NCBI GenBank assembly: GCA_018398765.1
Contig: JAHBMJ010004240.1
Location: 9,955 to 73,954, forward strand
Origin: Chromera velia
Lineage: Eukaryota > Sar > Chromeraceae
Direction: 5' to 3'
DNA: 64,000 bases
Shown here in pieces: positions 55,401 to 64,000 of the stretch. How positions within the stretch are numbered: the first letter of the stretch is position 1; every line of letters starts with the position of its first letter. Made by a program: the position numbers and the translations under genes. The notes below the pieces were generated by a model. The model searched no databases. It saw only the letters and a list, made by a program, of their open reading frames with translations, and had not been told where the DNA came from.

Positions 55401-58400
55401 CTAAGGGGGAGGTGGTTGTGGGGGAAGGGGTAGTGGGTCAGGGGGAGGTGGGACAAGGGGAACAACTTGACCTCCTTCACGCAGTTCGTTTACCCCTCTG
55501 TCGAACAGGCCGGGAAAAACCGTCTCAGAAAACGGTAGGACCGCTCTGGCGAGAGGAATCATTTCATCATCAGTCACCGGGGAAGTTCTATTAACAGTGA
55601 GGAGAGGGGGGAGAAAAGAGAAATTTTTTTCGCCCGTGGGGGCATGCGGAGGATCAGAAGACATAGAAGGAGGAGATGAATCAAGAAAAAAAGAAAGAGA
55701 AAGAACAACATGTTGAGGGGCAAAGTCAGCTTCCAGGTTTGAAGTGGCAGAGGACCAGGCTGTCAAAAGAAAAGGATCTATAAAAAAGTGATCAATCGCT
55801 GTTATTTCTTCTCCTGCTTTAAAAAAGGTGCACGGGCCCGGAAAGGAGACATCAACACCCAGTCTCTCGCATTTCAAGGACAGGCTGTGAAGAGGAATTA
55901 AGTCAGAGCGTTCACAAAGACGGATCAGCCAATTCCCTTGCTCGTCAGGTTGACTGCCATGGCTGCAGGCTGACAATCGAGAGGGCTTGCAAGCATCAAC
56001 TTCGTTCTCTTCTCTGCTTTCATCAGTGGGACATAGCATTCTTTCCCAAGTCAGCCCTTCCAGCACCCGAGTCCCCAGCTTGCCGTTCATGTCCCCAACC
56101 AGGATACGCAAATCCTCGAGAGGTACCTGACACAGTGCATCGATCACACCCTCTCTCTCTCTGTCTCTTTGCTCCCTGTCTCTCTGTCTCAGGTCAGACC
56201 CTCTAGGTAGAAAGTACACACCGAAGACATGGAAGACTCTTGTGGCTGACTCCCCCCCTTCTGAGGGAGAAGGCACATTCACTGACAGACGGACCAGATT
56301 TTGACCCACCAGCTCCCACCTTGGCTGCAGTTCATGAACTAAAGAATTCCTGACTAGGATGCATACACCCCCTGTCCTTGCTTCCCCGATGGTTACGGCT
56401 TTCCTTCTCGACCCTTCTGCTTTGATTTTCCTTCTCACCCACTCAAAGTGATCGAAATTATGCCCTGTATGAGTGGATGTTCTTACGGGCATGGAAGGGC
56501 ACTTCGTTTCTGTTAACACCACAATGTCTGCCTGGCAAGCGGCCAGCCACCGCTCGAGAGCCTTGCTTCGTATGCGTGACCCCAGCTCCCCCACATTTAC
56601 CGTTTTTATTGTGAGTTTCCTTCTTCCTGAAGCCATGAGACCAGACCTCACATCGTAAGAAGGAGAGAAAACATTGTGGGAGGATGAGGATGCAGAAGAA
56701 AAGAGAAGGGAGGAGGGGGACGGCTGAAAGACCCATTGAGGGATTGAAGAGGTTGCGGAGGGGCACACCAGTGGGGCAGAAGCAGAAGCATATATAGAAG
56801 CCGAAGCAGAAGAGGAAGAAGAAAAAGAAACAGAAGCAGAAGAAGAAGAAGAAAAAGAAGAAGAAGAAGAAGAAGAAGAACAAGAAGAAAAAGAACAAGA
56901 AGAAAAAGAAGAAAAAGAAGAAGAAGAAGAGGGGGATGAGGAAGAAGGAGAAGAGGAGGAGGAGGAGGAGGAGGAGGAGGACGACGACGACGACACTGCA
57001 ACCGGAGGGGGGGGAAGGTTGGAAGGAGAACCTGCATGACGCTTTTGTCGGTCTGAAACTTCACATTTTCTAAGTCTGCATGCTTCCCTGCGACCGGCCC
57101 AGAAGGCACACACCAGACGCTTCTCGTCTTTCTTTAGTTGATCTGCGCTTATCCATGTGAAGTCAGAAGCGCCCCTCCTCCAAAAATTATATTCTCTTCT
57201 CTTTCTCTTTCCGCCCCTCACTGCACGAATTCTTGCAGAAGAGCGTGAGCCTCCATGTATGAGGGCTCGGTCCTCCTCGTCCCTGTCATCAAAAGATCTA
57301 AAAGAAGAGAAAGAAGAATCAGAGACAGAAGAAGAGGAAGAGGGGGAAGGCGAGGACAGAAAATCATGCTCAATGACATGTCTCCTCCTACGGCATTCTC
57401 TTTCTTGTTGTCTGTCCTCATGCAGCTCTCGTTGAGGGGCGGATATGAGATTCTTTCCATTTAGGAGGTTATTGCAGCACCCTTTTTCGAGATAGTCGCA
57501 ATCGACGCAGGGTCTTGCTGGGAGAGATTCCGACCTTCTAACGTATGAGCATCTGGATGACAGACGACATCCGCCTGCTGAAGCCTTACAGTTACAACAT
57601 TTCCCTTTATGGTTCCCCCCCCGTCTGTTACGGCCCTGCTTGTCGGGCTTTTCCCTGCCATTCTCTTTCTTTTCATTTCTCTCCTTTGCATCATATCTCT
57701 CCCTCTCTTTACTTTTCTCTCCGTCCCCCAATTTGCTACCTGAGGCCTGTCTGTATGACTGCTGCTCCCCCTGTCCATATTCTCTCTGCGGGGGGGGTAG
57801 GAAGGAAAAAGCAGAACGAGAACGGATGGGCGGAACAAGAGGGAGAGAGGAAGCTGAGAAAAAGAAAGAAGCACCATGAAGAACACCGTAACTTGGTCCG
57901 CAGGCCGCTTGAACAACAGGCAGAGAGGACAGAGAGGAGCAAAAAGGAGGGGGTGCCACTGGAGGTAGAGTGAGGGGAAATGGAAGTGAGACAGGTGGGG
58001 AAGGAGCAGCAACAGCAAAGTGAGAAGGAGGAGGAGGAGGTTCAGGAGGGGGACGAGGAGCCTCCGGGGAAGGAGGCAGAGGGGGAGGTGGCGGGGGGGG
58101 AAGAAAATGAGATGGGGAAGGGGAAAGCAATGGAGGCGAGCAGAGGGTTGGGGCGGAGGGTTGAACAGAACCATGACAAGAATTTATGGATACAAAAGAA
58201 GGGGGGAGGATAACAGATGAGGACCGACCAAAAGCAAACTGAGAGGCAACAGGGAGAGAGAAGCATGGAGGAAGACATGTACATGGAAAGGATGCATCAT
58301 ACAGTAAACACGTACAGTTAATTCGTTGCTGCCTATCTAGATTTTTCCTTGTCCGTGCCCTCCCTCTGCTCTTATTAGACTTTCTTCTCATCTCTTTCCT

Positions 58401-58553
58401 CTGTGTCTGCCTCTTCTTCTGTGAAGTTTCCCCTCGAGAGTGAGGGAAGAAGGAAAGACACTGAGAAGCCCGTCTGCCTAATGTATCTGTACAAAGCTTT
58501 TCTGCGAACTCATCTGTTTCTGCCTGAAGTATGCTCCATCTGTTGGTGCTCAT
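55401..58553 (-). CDS. LINE-2 N-terminal region and APE endonuclease
   Basis: An unbroken frame of 1050 codons. The N-terminal ~640 residues are Pro- and Ser-rich with a basic start. They hold a Cys cluster (CCNCKASAGGCRLSSRC, PCVDCDYLEKGCC), a CCCH-like finger (CAFWAGRREACRLRKCEVSD...H) and a Ser run from GAA/GGA repeats (56800-57000); these would bind RNA. The endonuclease (about residues 640-960) has TVNVGELGSR, LTETKCPS, GGVCILVRNSL, VGDMNGKLG, TAIDHFFID and PQHVVLSLSF. The frame stops at 55401, and the same frame then continues in sister-like linker sequence to about 55098 with further in-frame stops. Confidence 0.85.
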   Translation of the reverse strand: MSTNRWSILQAETDEFAEKLCTDTLGRRASQCLSFFPHSRGETSQKKRQTQRKEMRRKSNKSRGRARTRKNLDRQQRINCTCLLYDASFPCTCLPPCFSLPVASQFAFGRSSSVILPPSFVSINSCHGSVQPSAPTLCSPPLLSPSPSHFLPPPPPPPLPPSPEAPRPPPEPPPPPSHFAVAAPSPPVSLPFPLTLPPVAPPPFCSSLSSLPVVQAACGPSYGVLHGASFFFSASSLPLVPPIRSRSAFSFLPPPQREYGQGEQQSYRQASGSKLGDGEKSKERERYDAKERNEKKENGREKPDKQGRNRRGGNHKGKCCNCKASAGGCRLSSRCSYVRRSESLPARPCVDCDYLEKGCCNNLLNGKNLISAPQRELHEDRQQERECRRRRHVIEHDFLSSPSPSSSSSVSDSSFSSFRSFDDRDEEDRALIHGGSRSSARIRAVRGGKRKRREYNFWRRGASDFTWISADQLKKDEKRLVCAFWAGRREACRLRKCEVSDRQKRHAGSPSNLPPPPVAVSSSSSSSSSSSSSSSPSSSSPSSSSSFSSFSSCSFSSCSSSSSSSSFSSSSSASVSFSSSSSASASIYASASAPLVCPSATSSIPQWVFQPSPSSLLFSSASSSSHNVFSPSYDVRSGLMASGRRKLTIKTVNVGELGSRIRSKALERWLAACQADIVVLTETKCPSMPVRTSTHTGHNFDHFEWVRRKIKAEGSRRKAVTIGEARTGGVCILVRNSLVHELQPRWELVGQNLVRLSVNVPSPSEGGESATRVFHVFGVYFLPRGSDLRQRDREQRDREREGVIDALCQVPLEDLRILVGDMNGKLGTRVLEGLTWERMLCPTDESREENEVDACKPSRLSACSHGSQPDEQGNWLIRLCERSDLIPLHSLSLKCERLGVDVSFPGPCTFFKAGEEITAIDHFFIDPFLLTAWSSATSNLEADFAPQHVVLSLSFFLDSSPPSMSSDPPHAPTGEKNFSFLPPLLTVNRTSPVTDDEMIPLARAVLPFSETVFPGLFDRGVNELREGGQVVPLVPPPPDPLPLPPQPPPP

Positions 58554-58624
58554 CGTCTGTCTAACTGCATGCCTTTCTGCTTTCCAAGAAAAAATTAAAA
58601 TCGGTTACATGCATGCATACAGAG

Positions 58625-58853
58625 TTCACTGAACACACGTTCGACAACGTATATGCGCTGTATGAAATCAAGTCCATTGGAGCATGAGTACCTCTTCTCT
58701 TTGCAGCATGAGAACTGTTTTATGGGCTGCCTTATATAAGAGAAACGACTGCATATACACGTATAGCAACATATAGCAACGCGGAGCGGATAAGGGTAAA
58801 AAGACCAGAACAACACGTTTATCAATGAGTCAAAAAGCTGAGTAAGTAGACTG
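58625..58853 (+). repeat. Right long direct repeat flanking LINE-2
   Basis: This partner of 52370-52582 includes ACGTTCGACAACG, CTCTTCTCTTTGCAGCATGA, GAACTGTTTTATG and AGAAACGACTGCAT. It ends AGACTGA, like the left copy, and then runs into unrelated sequence. Confidence 0.6.
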
Positions 58854-59455
58854 AGTCCGTTTACAAAACAATGTCATAATGCTAAACGGTTTGCCAGGAG
58901 GAAAACAGCTTCGTCGACCTTTAGCAATCAAGGATGAATGCCAACACAGTGCTGTATGGATATTCTTTTTCATATTAATATGAAGAAAAGAAGCAGAAAC
59001 GGCACACACATGGGAACACATATAGTATTACATGAAGGTACGTCCCTCTCGGTTGCAGGTAAGGACTTTTAGAACCTGGTGCCGGGCGCTCTTTACGATT
59101 GGCAGGCTCGATCTAGCTTGGTCAGTAAGAGTCCAATTGGTTTGATCATTCAATTTGCTGCTTTGCATCAGAGAGTGGAACCATTCGTCACTTCCGTCTG
59201 CTGATGGCTCGTCAAGTTTCCATGCTTACATACATATCTGTATCTGACTTTCTGTCATACCACGGCTTCTCGTTGCGTTTGGTACTTCCAGAAGGTTTGA
59301 AGACCGTCTGTAAAGGGAAGTGCAGCTTTTGTAGGGGCGTTCATCCCTTCGTTTGCGAGTCGTCAGTCATACTGGTCCTGTATACCGGTCACTACAGTTA
59401 ATCACTTCTCAATTTCATAAACTGGGGCCCTGTCCAGATAGACGGCTTCACACAA
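58854..59455. other. No clear gene
   Basis: A plus-strand frame (59204-59401) encodes a small Cys/His motif (CKGKCSFCRGVHPFVC) that could be a zinc-binding remnant. Nothing else is recognised. Confidence 0.3.
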
Positions 59456-59824
59456 ATGTCAGCAAACAAAAGAGAAGCTGTTCAAAAACAGAGAGAGCCT
59501 TCTTTTAGATCTGAAGATGGAGAAAATACTTGTACCAGCCATGTAGATCCTTGTAGGTGGCTCAGGAGGGTATGGGAAGACATGCTAGTCTGGATAAACA
59601 TCATGAATGAAGCCGGGTCAGTCGAAAGAAGAGGGTCTAAGGTTAGGAATCGCACCTGTCCGACTCTGTCTATGTTTCTCTCATTCTTCAAAGCCAAACT
59701 TAAATCAAAAGCCAAAGCCTCCCCTCTGCCCCAACCAGCCCGCATCAAACCCGAGGAGTTTTTAGGGAAGAAAGACGTCATAGTACTCAGTCTGAGGTCG
59801 ATTTTCAAGTCGGACTTCGAGTGA
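59456..59824 (+). CDS. Small unidentified ORF
   Basis: A 122-codon frame starts at ATG and ends TGA. It is basic and polar with a WLRRVWEDMLVWINIMNEAG helix and a KAKLKSKAKA stretch. The opposite strand is also open for 108 codons, so coding strand and reality are uncertain. No family is recognised. Confidence 0.3.
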   Translation: MSANKREAVQKQREPSFRSEDGENTCTSHVDPCRWLRRVWEDMLVWINIMNEAGSVERRGSKVRNRTCPTLSMFLSFFKAKLKSKAKASPLPQPARIKPEEFLGKKDVIVLSLRSIFKSDFE

Positions 59825-60775
59825 GAGAAAGTTTGTGAGGAGTCTGCTCTCTCCTCTTCTTTCTCCTCTTCTTCTTTCTCTCCTTTGTCTTTCTTGTCTA
59901 GTTTTTGTCCTCCGTTGTCGTTTTAGGGAGGGGGGTGAGTGAAGAAGTGAACTAAGGTATGATGGGGCTGGGTTCTGAGCCTTTGAGACCAGGCCCTCGC
60001 TTGCCTTTGCTCAGAGACGAAATCCAAAAAAACCTTCCTTTGTTTCATTCTTTCTTCTTTTTCTTTTTCATGAAAATGCACCATTTGTGGTTGCTTTCTT
60101 CAGGAGTTTGCTCCAAAGGGGCATGCGTGTGCAGTTTGAAGGATTTATGGATCGTATAAGCTAAGACGCAACTGGACTACGGTGCAGCAGGCAAACGGCG
60201 CCAAACATATTCAAACGCTATAGATCATACATACAAAGCATTGAACAGGTTTTAAATGAAAAAAAGAGACCCAGAAAGAGACCGAAGTCATGATATAGTC
60301 AGAGACATATAGTCTTTAATTGCATGCAAGATTTTTTTTTTTTCGTTTTTTTACTGACATTTCTAGTGACATTTTATATGATTTTGCACAATAAAAGTTT
60401 GTGTAGCTATGCTGCATCATAAAAAGCTTTTAAGCGTTGAATGAGGTGCCTTTTGGCCGCTAGAAACACTAGAAATCAACCGTAGAAACCTAGTTGTCAT
60501 ATGGTAAACGGTGCACTTTATTTTGCACATGTTTTGCACCTGATTTAAGGTGCAAACTTGTTTTTGCACCAGCACCAGCACCTTATGCACCTTTTCTCAG
60601 CCTTATAGAGTAATCAACTCATTATTAAATTAGTTCTAATAAAATATCTAGTAACATATACACACTATTATAAATTAATAAAATTATATACTTTGTATGT
60701 AAAATTTTATTGGCAGTCGACTTATCAATTCTCAAGGGCCCTCTATCTACCTCTATCTCAGCCTCTATCCCTTCT
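59825..60775. other. No gene seen; GGTGCA repeat
   Basis: This AT-rich sequence has a GGTGCA/TGCACC-rich stretch (about 60510-60605) resembling, inverted, the one at 52.1-52.2 kb. No coding region. Confidence 0.45.
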
Positions 60776-61384
60776 TCACACTGCAGCGATCACACCAGTC
60801 TTTTCATCAAAAAAAAACTTTGCGTTCTCTGCGATTGTGGGCTTCCCATCTACCCAGGCAAGACGGACCTGGGGAATGAACCACAGAACCTTACCGAATT
60901 TGGCAGAGTGCACGATAATGGCGCCTTCATCGGAGCTATTAATCAGCTGGTCCCTGCCTGCAAAATACATAACCCCGTCCTTGTAGAATGCATCCCACCC
61001 CTCTTCGAGGGTCTCAGCTGCATCTTCAAGGAGGGTCTGCATATCGTTGTCCTCCGATTTTTTGTCTTTCTCATCCTTGTCTCCTTGTTTCTCATCCTCC
61101 TCATCTTCATCTTCTTTATCAAATGCGCAAGACCGTTCATCCCCGCTCTCAAAGGCTTCATCCGAGGAGCCCTCGAACTCATCATCATCCTCTTCCTCAT
61201 CTTCAATCTCCCCCCCTTCTTTCTCTTCACCCTCTTTCTTCTCAGGGACATAAAATCCCATACCAGGGAACTGAACATTCTTTGTATTGATTTCAACCCC
61301 CTCTGCTTCTGCTTCAGCTTCTGTATAAATATGATATTCATCCTTCATTATCTCGTTATGCTTCTGTGTAAATATGATATTCAT
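60776..61384 (-). CDS. Acidic protein, unidentified
   Basis: A 202-codon frame. The middle is a long Glu/Asp-rich tract (about residues 45-125). The C-terminal 75 residues look folded: GWDAFYKDGVMYFAGRD, AIIVHSAKFGKVLWFIPQVR and LAWVDGKPTIAENAKFFFDE. No family is recognised. It begins about 10 bp from the start of the plus-strand transposase-like gene, next to a 28-bp near-repeat (AAATATGATATTCATCCTTC twice, 61328-61388). The pair is divergent and may be the two genes of one element. Confidence 0.5.
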   Translation of the reverse strand: MNIIFTQKHNEIMKDEYHIYTEAEAEAEGVEINTKNVQFPGMGFYVPEKKEGEEKEGGEIEDEEEDDDEFEGSSDEAFESGDERSCAFDKEDEDEEDEKQGDKDEKDKKSEDNDMQTLLEDAAETLEEGWDAFYKDGVMYFAGRDQLINSSDEGAIIVHSAKFGKVLWFIPQVRLAWVDGKPTIAENAKFFFDEKTGVIAAV

Positions 61385-62883
61385 CCTTCATTATTGTGAA
61401 GTATGTCACAAAGTACTATGGAAAAGGAACCTTTCTCCTCATCAAAGAAGATGCAACTGGTCTGATTCCTAAACTTGACGTCAACATGCAAACAGGGGAG
61501 ATATTCAACTACGTGGTCGAAGTAGCCAGTAGCACAGCTGCGAACCATCGTGTCTTTGCCTCAACTCGTGCTGAGGTGATGGCACTGATCGGTGATAACA
61601 AGAACGTAGCATCCCTTATCTATTGCTACATAGTCATCCCCGTGAATGGAGGGAGGCCTCCCCTGATTGTCGCCTCGTTTCCAACGAGCAATCGTTTCAC
61701 GTTAAGCACATTAAAGTACCGCTGAGAGCGTCTGACAGAGATGTTCAATGAAGAAGGCAGCCCAGTCTGGTCCTTTGGATCAGATGGAGACGCACACGTT
61801 CCCTCGTAAGCCAAATGGCCTACACAGTCGATCCGAATAACACTCTCAAGGACAAAAAAGACATTGACCACCCTAGATGGATCTTTGATCGATTCATGAT
61901 GCAGAAGAGACAGCGCAAACTCCTTTATGTGCAAGATCCTATCCACCTTGCTACAAAAATTTGAAACCTCCTTTGGAAGAAAGCGACACTCAGGATTAAG
62001 GGATCTGCTGTGTCTATCGGAGATTTGAAAACAGTCAGACTCGCTGGCACTAGCCGATAAGAACGTATGAATGTTGACACTCTCCAAAAAATGATAGCAG
62101 AAAGCACCATTCAAAAGGTCAAGGGACTGCCTAAGGTAAAAGCGACAGCACTCATACTGGAAATCGCTCGATGCACAGACCAAGCCTGGACAAGGGTGTC
62201 GTTGAGACCAGAAGAGAGGATCAAGCTGGCTTGGTATGCTGTTTGGATCGCACGGTTTTGGAAAGAAGATCTCCTACGGAGGAGAGGAGAGAAGCTTGGA
62301 CGGTTGGTAGACTTTATACTTTTTTAACAGTTTTCAGTTGCGGTCTCTTTTAATTGAAGTTCATTTTCTTTGTTGTCTTTTTTCTGTTGCCTTGCAGATA
62401 CCGGTGCAATTTTATCACTTACAACGCAGAGCTGGGTTTGGAGGTGAATGCTCACACTCTGCTATGGCTCCTGCGACGATCTCGTGATACTGCGACGCCA
62501 CTCGCAACATGGCTCTTTGGAAGCCAGCATTGCGAATTTTTTTTTTGCATCATACGACTTTACCAGAGCGCCTTCACTGTGCACCTGGCATGTACAGAAA
62601 AAGGGTTCATTGAGCGTGCCAAGAAGTACCTACTCGATATTGAGCTCTTTGATGATACCGACATCGAGGGCCCTGACAAGCGGAAGACCCCGCAGGACAT
62701 CCCTCATTGGTTAACGCCTCCACAGACCATCGACATCACCGATAAGCAAGTTCAAGAAGCAATCCACGAAGCAGCTCTCGGTGCCGGTCTGTCTCCTTTT
62801 CCCTCTCGGAGTCTCCCTTTCTCTCTTAGCTCTCTTCTAGCTCTCTCTCTCTCTCTCTCTCTCTCTCCCTATCCTTCTGTGTA

Positions 62884-62928
<45 letters not shown>

Positions 62929-63599
62929 CCTGTGCCAATCGAAGTCAACGCAGAAGGAGAAGGGGAGAAGGACCAGTTCGGACGGCTGGTGGTGCTTATC
63001 CGGGAGGGAGAGCTCGAAGCGATTGGTCTCGTCTTGAATGCAGAGCAGAAACAGCAGAGAGACTCAGACTTAACTGGCGTTGCTCGTGAAAATTTTTAGC
63101 TAACCAAAGTAATGCGAGCAGATAGAGTCAAAGTGGGGGGGCCTGGTGAGACTGACTATGAGGCTCCTATTTTGATGGAGAAGACCATTGTATGGATGAA
63201 GACGGAGAGAGATGATGTGCAGCCACTGGTAAGTGCTCAGCCCACTGCTTCCTCTGCTGCAGCTGCAGCTGTGGCTGTTGATGCAGAAGGTAGGAAAAAG
63301 GGGAGAAAACGACAATAGGAGGAGAGAGGAGCGACAGAGGTCCTGGAATTAGGAATTATTGACGTTGTAAAGTCAGCAAGTGGCACCCAACTATCAAAAG
63401 GAGTTTTTCTGGAGCCTAAGAACAAATCAATGAAGTTGAAGGTTCTTCGTTGTGTACAAAAAACCGAATCTATCGATGCAATGTCCGTTTTGTTTGCTGT
63501 ACACCAGAGAAAAGACTGGTCTGAGCAATTTCTAATGGAGAATGCACCAGCTTTGTTACTAGTATATAGTAACAGACTAACTACTAAACTCACTATATA
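61385..63599 (+). pseudogene. Decayed transposase-like gene with introns (P/THAP-like layout suspected)
   Basis: The first block (from about 61396) has KEDATGLIPKLDVNMQTGEI and PPLIVASFPTSNRFT, then SFGSDGDAH (about 61770), a likely catalytic-Asp motif. The next block has LYVQDPIHLATK (about 61930), GSAVSIGDLKTV and LRPEERIKLAWYAVWIARFWKE. After an in-frame GT-AG intron (62303-62397) it has NFITYNAELGLEVNAHTLLW and WLFGSQHCEFFF (about 62515-62550). A second intron (62787-62953) also keeps the frame, and the C-terminal part reaches 63599. The order matches, from memory, a repetitive protein family of cnidarian and mollusc genomes. The SQxCExFF step recalls the final Glu of P-element-type RNase H folds. 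About six in-frame stops and one frame change make it dead. Confidence 0.55.
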
Positions 63600-64000
63600 A
63601 AGTAGTATATAAAGTTGATCTAGAACTTGATTAGAAACTTAAGTGGCATTGTTTCAGGCTTTGTCAGGAATTTTATTTTGAAAATGACTTTTACAACATT
63701 AGTTTACATACATTACATACATATATACATACATATATACATTCTTGATAGACAGAATTTAATGTATGTATTTATGTATAAACCATGCCTAGGGCCATGT
63801 AAAAATTCATTTACATACCAATCGCACGCAAACGGGCTCTATAGGGGGGGGGGGGTCTTTGCATGCCATCGAGCCTTTTTTAGGCATTCATCTCAGTGGG
63901 GTCTGGTAAACAAGCCGTAAGTACTCAATCTTGATCCCTATGGTTGCCACATAAAAGCCATGAAATGGTTTCTTCAGATGTCATCTGGTCTTGAAGCACC
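63600..64000. other. No gene seen; TACA microsatellite
   Basis: A TACATA-rich run lies at about 63705-63745. AAACCATGCCTAGGGCCATG (about 63780) resembles, inverted, the repeat near 51.98-52.01 kb. A G-run lies at 63845-63856. Confidence 0.5.

Larger units (their letters stand above)
52583..58606 (-). mobile_element. APE-type LINE, second copy, near full length
   Basis: This minus-strand element belongs to the same family as the LINE at 6.9-11.1 kb, with closely similar EN and RT translations. It retains a long N-terminal region that the first copy lacks. Its 3' end is a short (TGA/ATC)n run at about 52583-52600. The 5' limit lies above the ATG at 58553, before the flanking repeat. Long direct repeats lie on both sides. 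Confidence 0.85.

Noticed and set aside
60710-61399. Plus-strand 229-codon ORF rich in Phe, Leu and Ser
   Set aside because: It is the antisense of the acidic minus-strand protein; GAA/GAG runs read as TTC/CTC.

Overview
The window looks like repeat-rich nuclear DNA of a protist. A chromerid-type alveolate is my guess, which the sequence cannot prove. The signs are GT-AG introns with CT/GT-rich tracts, a very low density of host genes, many microsatellites, and retroelement types that are uncommon in plants and animals. Only one clear host gene is visible: a large intron-containing flavoprotein (about 47.6-51.0 kb, + strand). A possible membrane protein lies divergent to it. Nearly everything else is mobile DNA or satellite, much of it nested.

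Layout. 0-4 kb: a fold-back inverted repeat, a 185-bp tandem repeat and a decayed gag fossil. 4.06-14.45 kb: a Penelope-like retroelement candidate flanked by ~310-330-bp direct repeats. It has a GIY-YIG nuclease upstream of a Penelope-type reverse transcriptase, and it is split by a 4.2-kb APE-type LINE whose insertion is bracketed by a ~390-bp exact-junction duplication of the target. 14.5-17.2 kb: a small AT-rich element and G-rich satellite. 17.2-29.9 kb: a broken Ty1/copia fossil with two 232-bp LTRs, carrying a nested fold-back element and a nested 6.17-kb DNA transposon. That transposon has 12-bp TIRs, an 8-bp target duplication, introns, and a protein ending in a chromodomain. 30-36 kb: satellite, a decayed unknown gene with a fold-back element inside it, a tRNA-like repeat and two copies of a hairpin-rich repeat. 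37-39 kb: an unknown gene. 40.9 kb: a third hairpin-rich repeat. 41.8-46.2 kb: a non-LTR element with a C-terminal restriction-like endonuclease; its two overlapping ORFs are open and it looks recent. 47.6-51.0 kb: the host flavoprotein. 52.6-58.6 kb: a second, longer copy of the APE LINE family on the minus strand, again between long direct repeats. 61.4-63.6 kb: a decayed intron-containing transposase-like gene.

A pattern ties the window together. In three pairs of sequences that were identical when duplicated (the copia LTRs, the LINE target duplication, and the repeats flanking the Penelope-like element) I count by eye 42 transitions and 1 transversion. In the first two pairs the changed cytosines lie mostly before A or G. 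Most element reading frames here are broken by in-frame stops rather than by indels. Together this resembles repeat-directed C-to-T decay (RIP-like, or methylation plus deamination).
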